From positions 150,855 to 214,854 of the forward strand of contig NZ_JAAIJY010000003.1 in NCBI RefSeq assembly GCF_011752065.1: 64,000 nt of DNA, read 5' to 3'. This DNA is from Actinomyces sp. ZJ308 (lineage in GTDB: Bacteria; Actinomycetota; Actinomycetes; Actinomycetales; Actinomycetaceae). Under the pieces are notes generated by a model. The model worked only from the letters and a program-made list of their open reading frames with translations, was not told the origin of the DNA and searched no databases. Positions within the stretch are counted from its first letter, which is position 1, and every line of letters begins with the position of its first letter. A program made the translations under genes and the position numbers. Shown here piece after piece: positions 56,894 through 64,000 of this stretch.

Positions 56894-57763
56894 ATGAGGG
56901 CCGTGACCAGGCGCGCGCCATCAGGTGCCCAGGACCGTCTCGCCCGGGCCCGCCTCGCCCTGAAGCTGGCCGAGGAGCGCACCGGCCTGCGAGACTCGGC
57001 AGCCCTGGAGGTGCAGCGCGCCGTCTCCTCCACACCGATCGGCACCTCGGCCGACTCATCACAGGCGACGTCCCTCATGGCGCTCGCGGCCTCACAGGAC
57101 GCGGGCGCTCTCAGCCTGCAAGGGTCCACCACCCTTCTCCTGGCCGTCCTCGCCCTGCGCCAGGGCGGCGCCGGCTGGTGCGCCGTCATCGGGGGAGAGG
57201 ATCTGGGCTGGTGCGCCGCCGCTGAGACCGGCCTCGACCTCAGTCGGGTCCTCACCGTTCCGGCCCCGGCCCTCGATGACGCCTCCGCCCTGACCGTCGT
57301 CTCCACTCTGCTCGACGGCGTCGACGCCATCCTCATCGGCACTTCCGTCGCCGCGCGGCTGCGACCCCAGCACCGCAGGCGCCTGCTGGCCCGGGCCCGC
57401 GAACGCGGTCACCTCATCCTGACTCCCACCCCCTGGGAGGGTGCCCGCACCCTTCGGGCCGACCCCCTGCCCTCCGACACCGGAACCGTGGACACATCCC
57501 CCTCACAGCCCCCGGTGGAGTCCAACTCCGCGGCCGACGGCGTCGTCATCCCCATCGGGCGAAAGGGCCCTCGCCCCCCGGTGCAGGCCGTGGAGATGCC
57601 GGCCGGCTACCTGCGACGCCTCACCTGGACACTGACCGATCCCCAGCGCCCCCAGCTCGCCACCACCGGCGTCCCCACGCTCTCCCTGTCCGCCGAGGGC
57701 CTGCAGGCCGGCTCCCACGACATCGCCCAGACGACCCCCAGGCCACAGGAGGCGACCGGATGA
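56894..57763 (+). CDS. imuA': ImuA'-type mutagenesis accessory protein
   Basis: The 289-residue protein is RecA-like in its middle part (residues 70-190: QGSTTLLLAVLALRQGGAGWCAVIGGEDLG) but lacks a full Walker A. Position, size and SOS control identify it as ImuA', which in mycobacteria works with ImuB and DnaE2 in error-prone translesion synthesis. AGAGGAGG lies just before the ATG at 56894. It overlaps imuB by ATGA. No dnaE2 gene is present in the window. Confidence 0.8.
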   Translation: MRAVTRRAPSGAQDRLARARLALKLAEERTGLRDSAALEVQRAVSSTPIGTSADSSQATSLMALAASQDAGALSLQGSTTLLLAVLALRQGGAGWCAVIGGEDLGWCAAAETGLDLSRVLTVPAPALDDASALTVVSTLLDGVDAILIGTSVAARLRPQHRRRLLARARERGHLILTPTPWEGARTLRADPLPSDTGTVDTSPSQPPVESNSAADGVVIPIGRKGPRPPVQAVEMPAGYLRRLTWTLTDPQRPQLATTGVPTLSLSAEGLQAGSHDIAQTTPRPQEATG

Positions 57764-59460
57764 CCCAGCCGCAACCAAGCCGGACGCCCGGCCCGCCCGC
57801 CTCCCGACTCGTGGCCATCTGGGTACCAGACTGGCCCGTCGTCGCCCTCACCCTGGAGGCCCGTCGGCAGCGCCGCCACCCCCGAGCGCGCCACAGCAGC
57901 CTTCACCTGCCGGACCCCGCCACCGAACCCGTCGCCGTCGTCGGCGCTCATGGGGTCCTGGCCGCCTCCGCCCCCGCCCGCGGCTCCGGCGTCACCATCG
58001 GCATGCGACTGCGCACCGCCCGGTCCCTGTGCCCGGCTCTCACCGTCCTGCCACCCCAGGAGGAACGCGAGGCAAGAGCCTTCGAAACCGTCATGGAGGC
58101 CCTCACCTCCCTCCTGGCGGCCCCCATCGTGGCCCGCCCCGGACTGGCCCTGTCCGGAGCCGGAGGACCCGCCGCCTGGGCCGGTGGAGAAGAACCCCTC
58201 GCCGCAGCCCTCGTTGAGTCCGTCACCCAGGAGGCCGACGTCGAGTGCCAGATCGGCATCGCCGACTCCCTGTCCGGAGCCGTCCTGGCCGCCCGCCGAG
58301 GCATCATCGTCGAACCAGGGCGGACCCCCGACTTCCTGGCCCCCTGGCCCCTGGAGGCACTCCTGGCCTGCCTGCCCCTCAGGCGCCTGAGGCGCGAGGC
58401 CCACCCCCTGCTGGAGACCTTCACCCGGCTCGGCCTGCGCACCCTGGCAGACCTGGCCCGCCTGCCCCGAAAGGACGTCACCGCCCGCTTCGGCCCCCTG
58501 GGGGAGCGGCTCCACCACCTGGCCGCCGGCACCTACCACGATGCCCCCGCCATGACCCGGCCCGCCCAGGACATCACCGTCACCTCCGACCTCGACCCGC
58601 CCGTGGAACGCACGGACACCGCCGCCTTCGCCTCCCGCCGCCTCGCCGAGACCCTGGCCGCCCGTCTCCTGTCCGAAGGGCTCGCCGTCGGACGCCTCGC
58701 CATCGAGGCCCGGTGCGAGGACGGCACCGAGCTGGCCCGCACCTGGATGCTGGAGACCACCCCCACCACCACGGAGCTCACCGACCGCGTGCGCTGGCAG
58801 CTCGAGGGCTGGCTCTCCGGACGCTCCGGGCGCCCTCCCTCCTTCGGACTGACCCGCCTGAGCCTGACGGCCCTCGAGCTGAGCCCCGCCGCAGCCACCC
58901 AGACAGGACTGTGGCAGGCACCCGGTCAGCAGGCCGAGGCGCGTGCACGCCGCGCCGCCGAGCGCGTGGAGTCCCTCATCGGAGCCGGCACCGTCCAGGT
59001 CCCCAGGATCGTGCCCGGACGCGACCCGCGCTCGCGGGTGCATCTGGTCCCCTGGGGCGAGGGGGAACGTGTGAATGAGTCCGCCGGTGACGGCTCGGCT
59101 CCCTGGGCCGGCGCCCTGCCCGAGCCCTCGCCCTCGATCGTCCTGCCCCGGCCGGTTCCCGTACGTCTCACCGATGTCCGGGGACGCGAGCTCGGTGTCG
59201 ACATTCACGGTCAGCTCGACGGCGTCCCCGGCTTCCTGAGCGTCGGGGACGGCGAGGGTGATGGCATGGGTGATGCTGCCGTTGACGGAGGGAGTCCGGA
59301 ACCCGTGCTCCTGTGGGCCGGGCCCTGGCCGGTCGATGAGGGCTGGTGGACCCCGCAGGGGCCCTCGCGTCGCGCCTACCTCCAGGTGGTCACCGCCGTC
59401 GGGCCGCCCCGGCTGCTGGTGCGCTCAGGTCGATGGTGGCTCGATGCCGTGTACTCCTGA
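57760..59460 (+). CDS. imuB: ImuB-type inactive Y-family DNA polymerase
   Basis: The 566-residue protein is a Y-family polymerase homologue (VAIWVPDWPVVALTLEARRQ at the start, GVTIGMRLRTARSLCPAL, a helix-hairpin-helix near LGLRTLADLARLP) without the catalytic Asp and Glu residues of active members. ImuB bridges ImuA', DnaE2 and the beta clamp in SOS mutagenesis. The C-terminal 100 residues form the conserved WWL-containing tail of the family. It is coupled to imuA' by a 4-base overlap. The last 36 bases overlap the convergent PAP2 gene. Confidence 0.87.
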   Translation: MTQPQPSRTPGPPASRLVAIWVPDWPVVALTLEARRQRRHPRARHSSLHLPDPATEPVAVVGAHGVLAASAPARGSGVTIGMRLRTARSLCPALTVLPPQEEREARAFETVMEALTSLLAAPIVARPGLALSGAGGPAAWAGGEEPLAAALVESVTQEADVECQIGIADSLSGAVLAARRGIIVEPGRTPDFLAPWPLEALLACLPLRRLRREAHPLLETFTRLGLRTLADLARLPRKDVTARFGPLGERLHHLAAGTYHDAPAMTRPAQDITVTSDLDPPVERTDTAAFASRRLAETLAARLLSEGLAVGRLAIEARCEDGTELARTWMLETTPTTTELTDRVRWQLEGWLSGRSGRPPSFGLTRLSLTALELSPAAATQTGLWQAPGQQAEARARRAAERVESLIGAGTVQVPRIVPGRDPRSRVHLVPWGEGERVNESAGDGSAPWAGALPEPSPSIVLPRPVPVRLTDVRGRELGVDIHGQLDGVPGFLSVGDGEGDGMGDAAVDGGSPEPVLLWAGPWPVDEGWWTPQGPSRRAYLQVVTAVGPPRLLVRSGRWWLDAVYS

Positions 59461-60168
59461 CAGTGCATCTGATGATGCGTCTGCAGGGAGCCGGGCCGGG
59501 CGCCGTCGTCCCTGCAGCCACAGAAGCGCCAGCGCCACCAGGCACAGCCAGGCCAGCCCCAGGGACCAGCCGGCCAGGACGTCGGTTATCCAGTGGTAGC
59601 CCAGGTAGACGCGAGAGGCCCCCACCAGCAGGGTCGCCCCCGCGGCCGCCATGATCGCCAGCGCCCGGTACAGGGTCGTCGCAGTGGACAGAAGAACCAT
59701 TCCCGCCAATAGACCGGCGAAGACGGCTGTGTTGAAGGAGTGCCCTGAGGGGAAGGACGTCGTCAGGGCGGGTGAGCCCAGGAGGGTGTCGGTGGAAGGG
59801 CGTGCGCGTCCGAAGATCTCCTTGAGTCCCACCGTCAGCAGGCTGGAGCCGACCATCGTGAGGGGCAGAACCAGGGCGCGCACCTGGTGTCCCCGCAGGA
59901 AGAGAAGGGCGGCGCAGATCGCGGTCAGGATCGTCAGCCCCGTGGTGGAGCCCAGGGAGGTGAACACCTGCATGATGGCGGTCAGGGTCGGGTGGCGCCC
60001 GTCTACGGCCCAGGTGGTGACACTCTGGTCGTGGGGCGCCAGGCCCGTTCCGGCGCTCGTGGTCAGGGCCAGCCAGGAGAAGACCGACAGCGTGATGACG
60101 GCGGTCACGGCCAGGGTGCCGGCACGCCTGGTGCGCCAGGTGTCGGGCAGGTGGTCGAGTGAGAGCAT
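59425..60168 (-). CDS. PAP2-family membrane phosphatase
   Basis: The 247-residue protein has five or six membrane segments and the PAP2 signature: KEIFGRARP, TSFPSGHS and SRVYLGYHWITDVLAG. It may hydrolyse phosphatidate, undecaprenyl diphosphate or a related lipid phosphate on the outer membrane face. The ATG at 60168 is chosen because TAGCCT lies 7 nt upstream and no ribosome site exists; a longer frame to 60312 has no family similarity and would overlap the tdk region. Confidence 0.85.
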   Translation of the reverse strand: MLSLDHLPDTWRTRRAGTLAVTAVITLSVFSWLALTTSAGTGLAPHDQSVTTWAVDGRHPTLTAIMQVFTSLGSTTGLTILTAICAALLFLRGHQVRALVLPLTMVGSSLLTVGLKEIFGRARPSTDTLLGSPALTTSFPSGHSFNTAVFAGLLAGMVLLSTATTLYRALAIMAAAGATLLVGASRVYLGYHWITDVLAGWSLGLAWLCLVALALLWLQGRRRPARLPADASSDALSGVHGIEPPST

Positions 60169-60175
60169 GAGTGCG

Positions 60176-60181
60176 AGGCTA
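60176..60181 (-). promoter_or_regulatory. -10 element of a probable leaderless promoter (PAP2 gene)
   Basis: TAGCCT (minus strand 60181-60176) is followed by 7 nt and the ATG at 60168. Confidence 0.45.
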
Positions 60182-60304
60182 TCGGCGACAGTCGGGGTGA
60201 GGCTATGCGTAGACCATGGGATGGCTGAGTGGTGTTGCCCGCGTCCGCGCCGTTTGGCGGGTAGCATCCGGCGCGAGTGCCCACCCCAGGCCAGGAGGAC
60301 CCGC

Positions 60305-60952
60305 GTGGCCAAGCTCTACTTCCGCTACGGCGCCATGAACTCCGGTAAGTCCACGGGACTGCTTCAGACCGCCTACAACTACGAGGAGCGCGGTCAACGC
60401 GTCCTGCTCATCAAGGCGGTGGTCGACACCAAGGGTGAGGACTCGGTGGTCTCACGGCTCGGGGTGTCGCGTCGCGTCGACCTCCTCGTCGACGCCGACG
60501 ACGACCTGCGCACCCTGGTGCATCGACGGGCCCTGGCCGGCGCTCAGACCACCCCTGCCGGGGATGGCGGTCCGCAGGGGGTGGTGCGGCTGCGGGAGGT
60601 CCTGGACTGCGTGCTCATTGACGAGGCCCAGTTCCTCACACCCCTTCAGGTGGACCAGCTCATGGAGATCGTGCTGGTCGACGATGTTCCCGTCCTGGCC
60701 TACGGGATCCGCACCGACTTCCGCACCGTCAGCTTTCCCGGATCGCGGAGACTGCTGGAGATCGCCCACTCCCTGGAGGAGCTGAAGACCATCTGCCGCT
60801 GCGGGCGCAAGGCCATCTTCAACGCCCGTAAGGTGGGGGAGTCCTTCGTCTTCGACGGCGACCAGGTGGCCATCGACTCCGGGGACGTCACCTATGAGTC
60901 GCTGTGCGGCAAGTGCTACCTCGCCGCCGGTGGGAGGCTTTCCGGCCAGTGA
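60305..60952 (+). CDS. tdk: thymidine kinase
   Basis: The 215-residue protein is a type II thymidine kinase: P-loop GAMNSGKST, LIDEAQFLTPLQVDQL, and a zinc-binding lasso with CRCG and CGKC. It phosphorylates thymidine in nucleotide salvage. The GTG at 60305 follows AGGAGG (60293-60298). A TAGCAT -10 about 40 nt upstream (60262-60267) is likely. It is followed by an intergenic region with two operator-like repeats. Confidence 0.95.
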   Translation: MAKLYFRYGAMNSGKSTGLLQTAYNYEERGQRVLLIKAVVDTKGEDSVVSRLGVSRRVDLLVDADDDLRTLVHRRALAGAQTTPAGDGGPQGVVRLREVLDCVLIDEAQFLTPLQVDQLMEIVLVDDVPVLAYGIRTDFRTVSFPGSRRLLEIAHSLEELKTICRCGRKAIFNARKVGESFVFDGDQVAIDSGDVTYESLCGKCYLAAGGRLSGQ

Positions 60953-60972
60953 GCCGAGGCTCCGGGGGCGTG

Positions 60973-60994
60973 CTTGTACTGACTGGAGTACAAG
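60973..60994. promoter_or_regulatory. upstream copy of the CTTGTA-N10-TACAAG operator
   Basis: CTTGTA (60973-60978) and TACAAG (60989-60994) are separated by 10 nt; in this copy the arms extend to 8 bp. No -10 lies at a useful distance, so this looks like an auxiliary site. It is 77 bases from an identical half-site pair over the SatD promoter. Confidence 0.7.
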
Positions 60995-61049
60995 GCAGGT
61001 CGAGAAGGGGTGGAGTGGAGAGGTGGGTCGGTAATGCTCCGAGATCTTC

Positions 61050-61080
61050 CTTGTAGCGGGTGCATTACAAGCGTTATCGT
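61050..61080 (+). promoter_or_regulatory. SatD promoter with overlapping CTTGTA-N10-TACAAG operator
   Basis: TTGTAG (61051-61056), an 18-nt spacer and TATCGT (61075-61080) make a promoter whose -35 lies inside the operator CTTGTA-N10-TACAAG (61050-61071). The GTG start follows the -10 by 6 nt, so the mRNA should be leaderless. Binding at the operator would exclude RNA polymerase. Confidence 0.65.
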
Positions 61081-61086
61081 GAAACT

Positions 61087-61794
61087 GTGAACGTCTCCTA
61101 CGCGCTCATCGCAGACATCGTCCGCTCTCGCGAGCTGCCCGACCGCAGGCATGCTCAGCAGGTCATCTACGAGACCCTGGGCCGCGCCGCTGAGGGGCTG
61201 GCGCTGATCCAGCGTCCGTACGCCACGGTTGGTGATGAGCTGCAGGCGGTCTCCGCGACCCTCGCCGACGCACTGACCCTCACACTGCGTACGCATCTTC
61301 TTCTGCCTGAAGGGATCGGCCTGCGCTTCGGCGTCGGAGCCGGAACAATCTCTGAAGTCGGTGACCCGGTGGGAGGCGGGTCTGACGGCGGTCCCGGGCG
61401 CCCCATCCAGGACGGCTCGGCGTGGTGGGCCGCACGTGAGGCGATCGAGAGGGCTCACACCCTCCAGGATGAGGGGAGGTCCTTCATCCGCACCTGGCTG
61501 CGCATCCACCCGGACACGGTGAACGGATCGGGGGAGAAAAGGAGTGAGCGTGAGGGCTTCGTCAATTCCGTGCTCATTCTGCGGGACCAGGCGGTGTTCC
61601 GTTTTCAGCCGCGTCAGCGTCGCATGATGGCAGGACTTGTGATGGGGCAGACCCAGGTTGAGGTCGCTCGCCAGGAGAAGGTGAGCCAGCAGGCCGTCTC
61701 TGATTTCGCTCGCGGTGTCGGATCCTCTTTGTTGGAGGTCCAGAAGATCCTTGATGGAATGAGCGGGAGAAGCGGAAAAGGTGAGGTCTCGTGA
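61087..61794 (+). CDS. SatD family protein with predicted helix-turn-helix
   Basis: The 235-residue protein is of the SatD type: SYALIADIVRSRELPDRRHAQ at the start and a middle VGDELQAV...LRFGVGAG. The C-terminal 50 residues (TQVEVARQEKVSQQAVSDFAR) form a helix-turn-helix, so it is probably a DNA-binding regulator. It may control its own operon via the two operators upstream. The ligand and targets are unknown. The GTG at 61087 (MNVSYALIADIV) is the family start and fits the leaderless promoter. It overlaps the next gene as GTGA. Confidence 0.8.
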   Translation: MNVSYALIADIVRSRELPDRRHAQQVIYETLGRAAEGLALIQRPYATVGDELQAVSATLADALTLTLRTHLLLPEGIGLRFGVGAGTISEVGDPVGGGSDGGPGRPIQDGSAWWAAREAIERAHTLQDEGRSFIRTWLRIHPDTVNGSGEKRSEREGFVNSVLILRDQAVFRFQPRQRRMMAGLVMGQTQVEVARQEKVSQQAVSDFARGVGSSLLEVQKILDGMSGRSGKGEVS

Positions 61795-62555
61795 CGGCGC
61801 TCCTGGTTCTTCTGCTGGCTACGGCATCCGCGCTCAGTGGCCGTGCTCGGGCGGGGCGGAGGCTGTGGGGGCCGTATCCGGTAGTCGGGTTGCTGGTAGT
61901 GGCCTCGGTTCCGACTGTCCTTGGTGTCTTGGTGGGGTGGGTGGTTCTTCGTCTTCATGCTGGCGGTGTTGCCGCCGCCGTTCTGGTCTCCATCGCGTGG
62001 CTGTGCTGGGACCTTGTTCCACTGGCGTGGTGGGCAAGGCTACCGGGGTTCCGTCGGCAGGGACAGGCCGGGCGGGGAGGCTTCGAGGGTGGTCTGGACC
62101 GAGCGGTGCGGCGTGTGCGACTTGCTCGCGAGGGCGTCCTGCTCCTGATCGTGGCGGTCGGCGTCGTTGCGTCTCAGCCGCTTGGCTCGCGGGCCGCCAA
62201 GGTGGTGGCCGCCGTCGGAGTATTCATCTTCCTGACTGCTCCTGCTAATCGAGTCGTCTCCGACATTCTTGCTGTCGCCCGTCAGTCTTCTGAGAAGAAT
62301 GACGAGTTGCGCGACCCGGAGGCGCCGATGCGTGGCGGTCGTTGGATCGGTCCGCTTGAGCGGATTCTCATTCTCCTGCTCGCCTCCGTCGAGGCGCCCG
62401 CCGCGGTCGCTGCGATCGTTGCCGCCAAAGGCGTCATCCGATTCCCTGAGATCAGTAAGGATGAGGGAGGGCAAAAGGCGGAGGAGTTCCTCATCGGCTC
62501 CTTCGCCTCATGGATCCTGGCCGTTCTCGGTGCTGTCGCCGTTCATCTCGCCTGA
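61791..62555 (+). CDS. membrane protein paired with SatD
   Basis: The 254-residue protein has about six membrane segments. Its C-terminal portion (RWIGPLERILILLLASVEAPAAVAAIVAAKGVIRFPEISKD and a later FLIGSFASWILAVLGAV) matches the C-terminal part of DUF3307-type proteins that accompany SatD in many bacteria. The first part is not conserved in an obvious way. The GTG overlaps the SatD stop codon. Function is unknown; a stress or envelope role is a guess. Confidence 0.7.
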   Translation: MTALLVLLLATASALSGRARAGRRLWGPYPVVGLLVVASVPTVLGVLVGWVVLRLHAGGVAAAVLVSIAWLCWDLVPLAWWARLPGFRRQGQAGRGGFEGGLDRAVRRVRLAREGVLLLIVAVGVVASQPLGSRAAKVVAAVGVFIFLTAPANRVVSDILAVARQSSEKNDELRDPEAPMRGGRWIGPLERILILLLASVEAPAAVAAIVAAKGVIRFPEISKDEGGQKAEEFLIGSFASWILAVLGAVAVHLA

Positions 62556-62576
62556 GTCGTGGAAGAGGCTGTGTAC

Positions 62577-63542
62577 ATGGTGACTTCGACGAATAACCCG
62601 CCAATGAGCTCGAACGACTTCCTTGACGTACCCGTTGATCAGGGGAAGCGCTTCGCCGGGCTCAGCGCCTTCCCCCTTACGCCGCTTCGCGACGACGTCG
62701 TCGATGAGCGCGCCTTCGTGGGGCTCGTCGAGCGGCTGACTGCGGCCGGGGTGGACTCCATCACCGCCCTCGGCTCGACTGGTTCTTATGCGTACCTCAC
62801 GCCGACCGAGCGCGCCCGGGTGGCTCGCCTCGCCGTCGAGCATGCCGGACCGACGCCGGTGTTCATCGGGGTCGGTGACCTTCGTACCTCGCGTGTTCTC
62901 GCCCATGTGGACAGCGCGCAGGAGGCCGGTGCGGCCGGAATCCTGCTGGCCCCGATGACCTACCAGCCTCTCACTGACGACGACGTGCTCGGGCTGTTCC
63001 GCACTGTCGCCGATCACACCGACCTTCCGGTCATCGTCTACGACAACCCCGGTACCACGCATTTCACATTCACTACGGAGCTGTACGCACGTATCGCTGA
63101 GATTCCCGGCGTTGCATCGATCAAGATCCCCGGTGTCCCCGTCGACCCGACCGCGGCGCGCGAGTATGTCGCGACGATTCGGGCCGCGATTCCCGGGCAC
63201 GTCACCATCGGCGTGTCTGGTGACGCACTCGCAGCTACCGGCCTGAACGCCGGCTGCGACGCCTGGTACTCGGTGATTGGAGGCACTCTCCCGGTCCCTG
63301 CGCTCTCGATCACCCGGGCCTCCCAGGCGGGCCGGGTGTGGGAGGCTGCTGCGGAATCACAGCGGCTCGCGCCGCTGTGGGACCTGTTCACTGAGCTCGG
63401 TGGGAGCCTGCGTGTGACCGCGGTGATCGCCGAGCATCTCGGTCTGGTTCCGCCATCCTGCCTGCCATTGCCGATCCGGGGCCTGACTGGCCCTCAGCGC
63501 GAACGCGTTATCGATGTGGTGACTGAGCTCGGTCTTGCTTGA
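62577..63542 (+). CDS. DapA-like class I aldolase (DHDPS/N-acetylneuraminate lyase family)
   Basis: The 321-residue TIM-barrel protein has the Schiff-base Lys K183 (SIKIPG) and the Tyr Y155 (VIVYDNPG). The DHDPS GTTGE motif is GSTGS here, so the substrate may differ from that of DapA; a sugar-acid or keto-acid aldolase is as likely. ATG 62577 with GGAAGAGG about 10 nt upstream is the chosen start. It follows the membrane protein by 21 bases and might be cotranscribed with it. Confidence 0.82.
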   Translation: MVTSTNNPPMSSNDFLDVPVDQGKRFAGLSAFPLTPLRDDVVDERAFVGLVERLTAAGVDSITALGSTGSYAYLTPTERARVARLAVEHAGPTPVFIGVGDLRTSRVLAHVDSAQEAGAAGILLAPMTYQPLTDDDVLGLFRTVADHTDLPVIVYDNPGTTHFTFTTELYARIAEIPGVASIKIPGVPVDPTAAREYVATIRAAIPGHVTIGVSGDALAATGLNAGCDAWYSVIGGTLPVPALSITRASQAGRVWEAAAESQRLAPLWDLFTELGGSLRVTAVIAEHLGLVPPSCLPLPIRGLTGPQRERVIDVVTELGLA

Positions 63543-64000
63543 GTGTCGTAAGGACCCTGGATTGGAGTGCGTGGTGTTTCTCGGACAGGGGGAGTTTTTC
63601 TTCCCGTGAGTCGATAGGATGGAGACCATGCCAGCAGCGAAATACTCAGAGGAGTTCAAGGCCCAGGTCGTGCGTGAGGTCATTGAGAAGGACCGCACGA
63701 TCGCCTCGGTAGCCGCCTCGTATGATCTTGTGGCCCAGACGGTGGGTAACTGGGTCGCAAAGTACAGAAAAGATCATGCTACCGATCAGGACCGCAAGAA
63801 AGCCTCCGAGTCAGCCGAGATCGCGAAGCTGAGAGCGGAAAACAGGGAGCTGCGTCAGGAGAACGAGTTCCTGAAAAAGCGGCGGCCTTCGTGTGTCCTG
63901 AACGGAAGGGAGCTGTGGGTGTAGTTCTGTAGCTTCTGGATGGTGTTGCGTAGATGATGAGGGTTGTGGCCCCTCGAAGTCGTTGTGCGGATGATGGCTT
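63543..64000 (+). mobile_element. IS3-family insertion sequence remnant at the window edge
   Basis: The region holds an IS3-type orfA without a visible orfB. In the -1 frame a stop appears at 63930-63932, and the other frame is also closed soon after, so the downstream transposase is missing or disrupted. The left inverted repeat was not located. The right end lies outside the window. Confidence 0.6.
63628..63924 (+). CDS. IS3-family transposase OrfA
   Basis: The 98-residue protein has the orfA helix-turn-helix (MPAAKYSEEFKAQVVREVIE, SVAASYDLVAQTVGNWVAKY) and a leucine-zipper-like C-terminus (IAKLRAENRELRQENEFLKK). OrfA normally makes the OrfAB transposase by a -1 frameshift at an A-rich site; here GAAAAAG follows the ENEFLKK codons. 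Past that point the frames end quickly, so the fusion transposase cannot be made from this copy. GGAG precedes the ATG at 63628 by 3 nt; ATG 63619 is an alternative start. Confidence 0.8.
   Translation: MPAAKYSEEFKAQVVREVIEKDRTIASVAASYDLVAQTVGNWVAKYRKDHATDQDRKKASESAEIAKLRAENRELRQENEFLKKRRPSCVLNGRELWV

Overview
The window is high-GC DNA from an actinobacterium, most likely Actinomyces or a close relative in the Actinomycetaceae. The genus is inferred. The phylum is well supported by actinobacterial families (SepH, DUF4193, DUF3710, DUF3159, DUF5998, DUF7455, ImuA'/ImuB), a pyrophosphate-dependent phosphofructokinase, class II DAHP synthase, a TCGAAC-N4-GTTCGA SOS box and many GTG starts. Several gene orders match those remembered from Mycobacterium and Streptomyces: plsC-aroG-pknL-prenyl synthase; sigA-DUF7455-parE-parC; and DUF4193-DUF3710-OB fold-DUF3159-ceoC-ceoB-permease-RNA methyltransferase.

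Layout: 1-7.3 kb holds housekeeping genes (ABC-F ATPase, ErpA-like Fe-S carrier, FKBP lipoprotein, sodA, receiver-only protein, exonuclease/GIY-YIG fusion, plsC). 7.4-11.4 kb is one AT-richer gene for a 1312-residue STAND/NACHT-type NTPase with a repeat sensor, the clearest accessory gene and a candidate one-gene defence system. 11.4-19.5 kb has PPi-PFK, DAHP synthase, a PASTA kinase, a prenyl diphosphate synthase and the principal sigma factor, whose N-terminal extension looks like the start of a secreted beta-helix protein. 19.6-26.7 kb has a TPP-riboswitch thiMED operon, a secreted protease, an arginase-fold protein, a rhodanese-like lipoprotein lacking its catalytic cysteine, and DUF7455. 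26.7-36.6 kb carries topoisomerase IV (parE, parC) with a tandem GNAT protein and an amidohydrolase between them, then DUF5998 and a phosphodiesterase. 36.6-45.6 kb has sepH and the conserved DUF/potassium/methyltransferase run.

45.6-64 kb is more mixed: an LAxTG surface adhesin, aconitase, an alpha/beta hydrolase with its TetR regulator, an FAD disulfide oxidoreductase, YbaK, TrmL, an SDR-YbhB pair, the SOS-regulated imuA'-imuB operon, a PAP2 phosphatase, thymidine kinase, a SatD-type regulator with a membrane partner, a DapA-like aldolase, and an IS3-family orfA remnant at the right edge.

Regulatory DNA is readable in many places. At least eleven genes have a -10-like hexamer 5-8 nt before the start codon and no Shine-Dalgarno, the arrangement of leaderless mRNAs. 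Others have textbook ribosome sites. No tRNA, rRNA or CRISPR array was seen.
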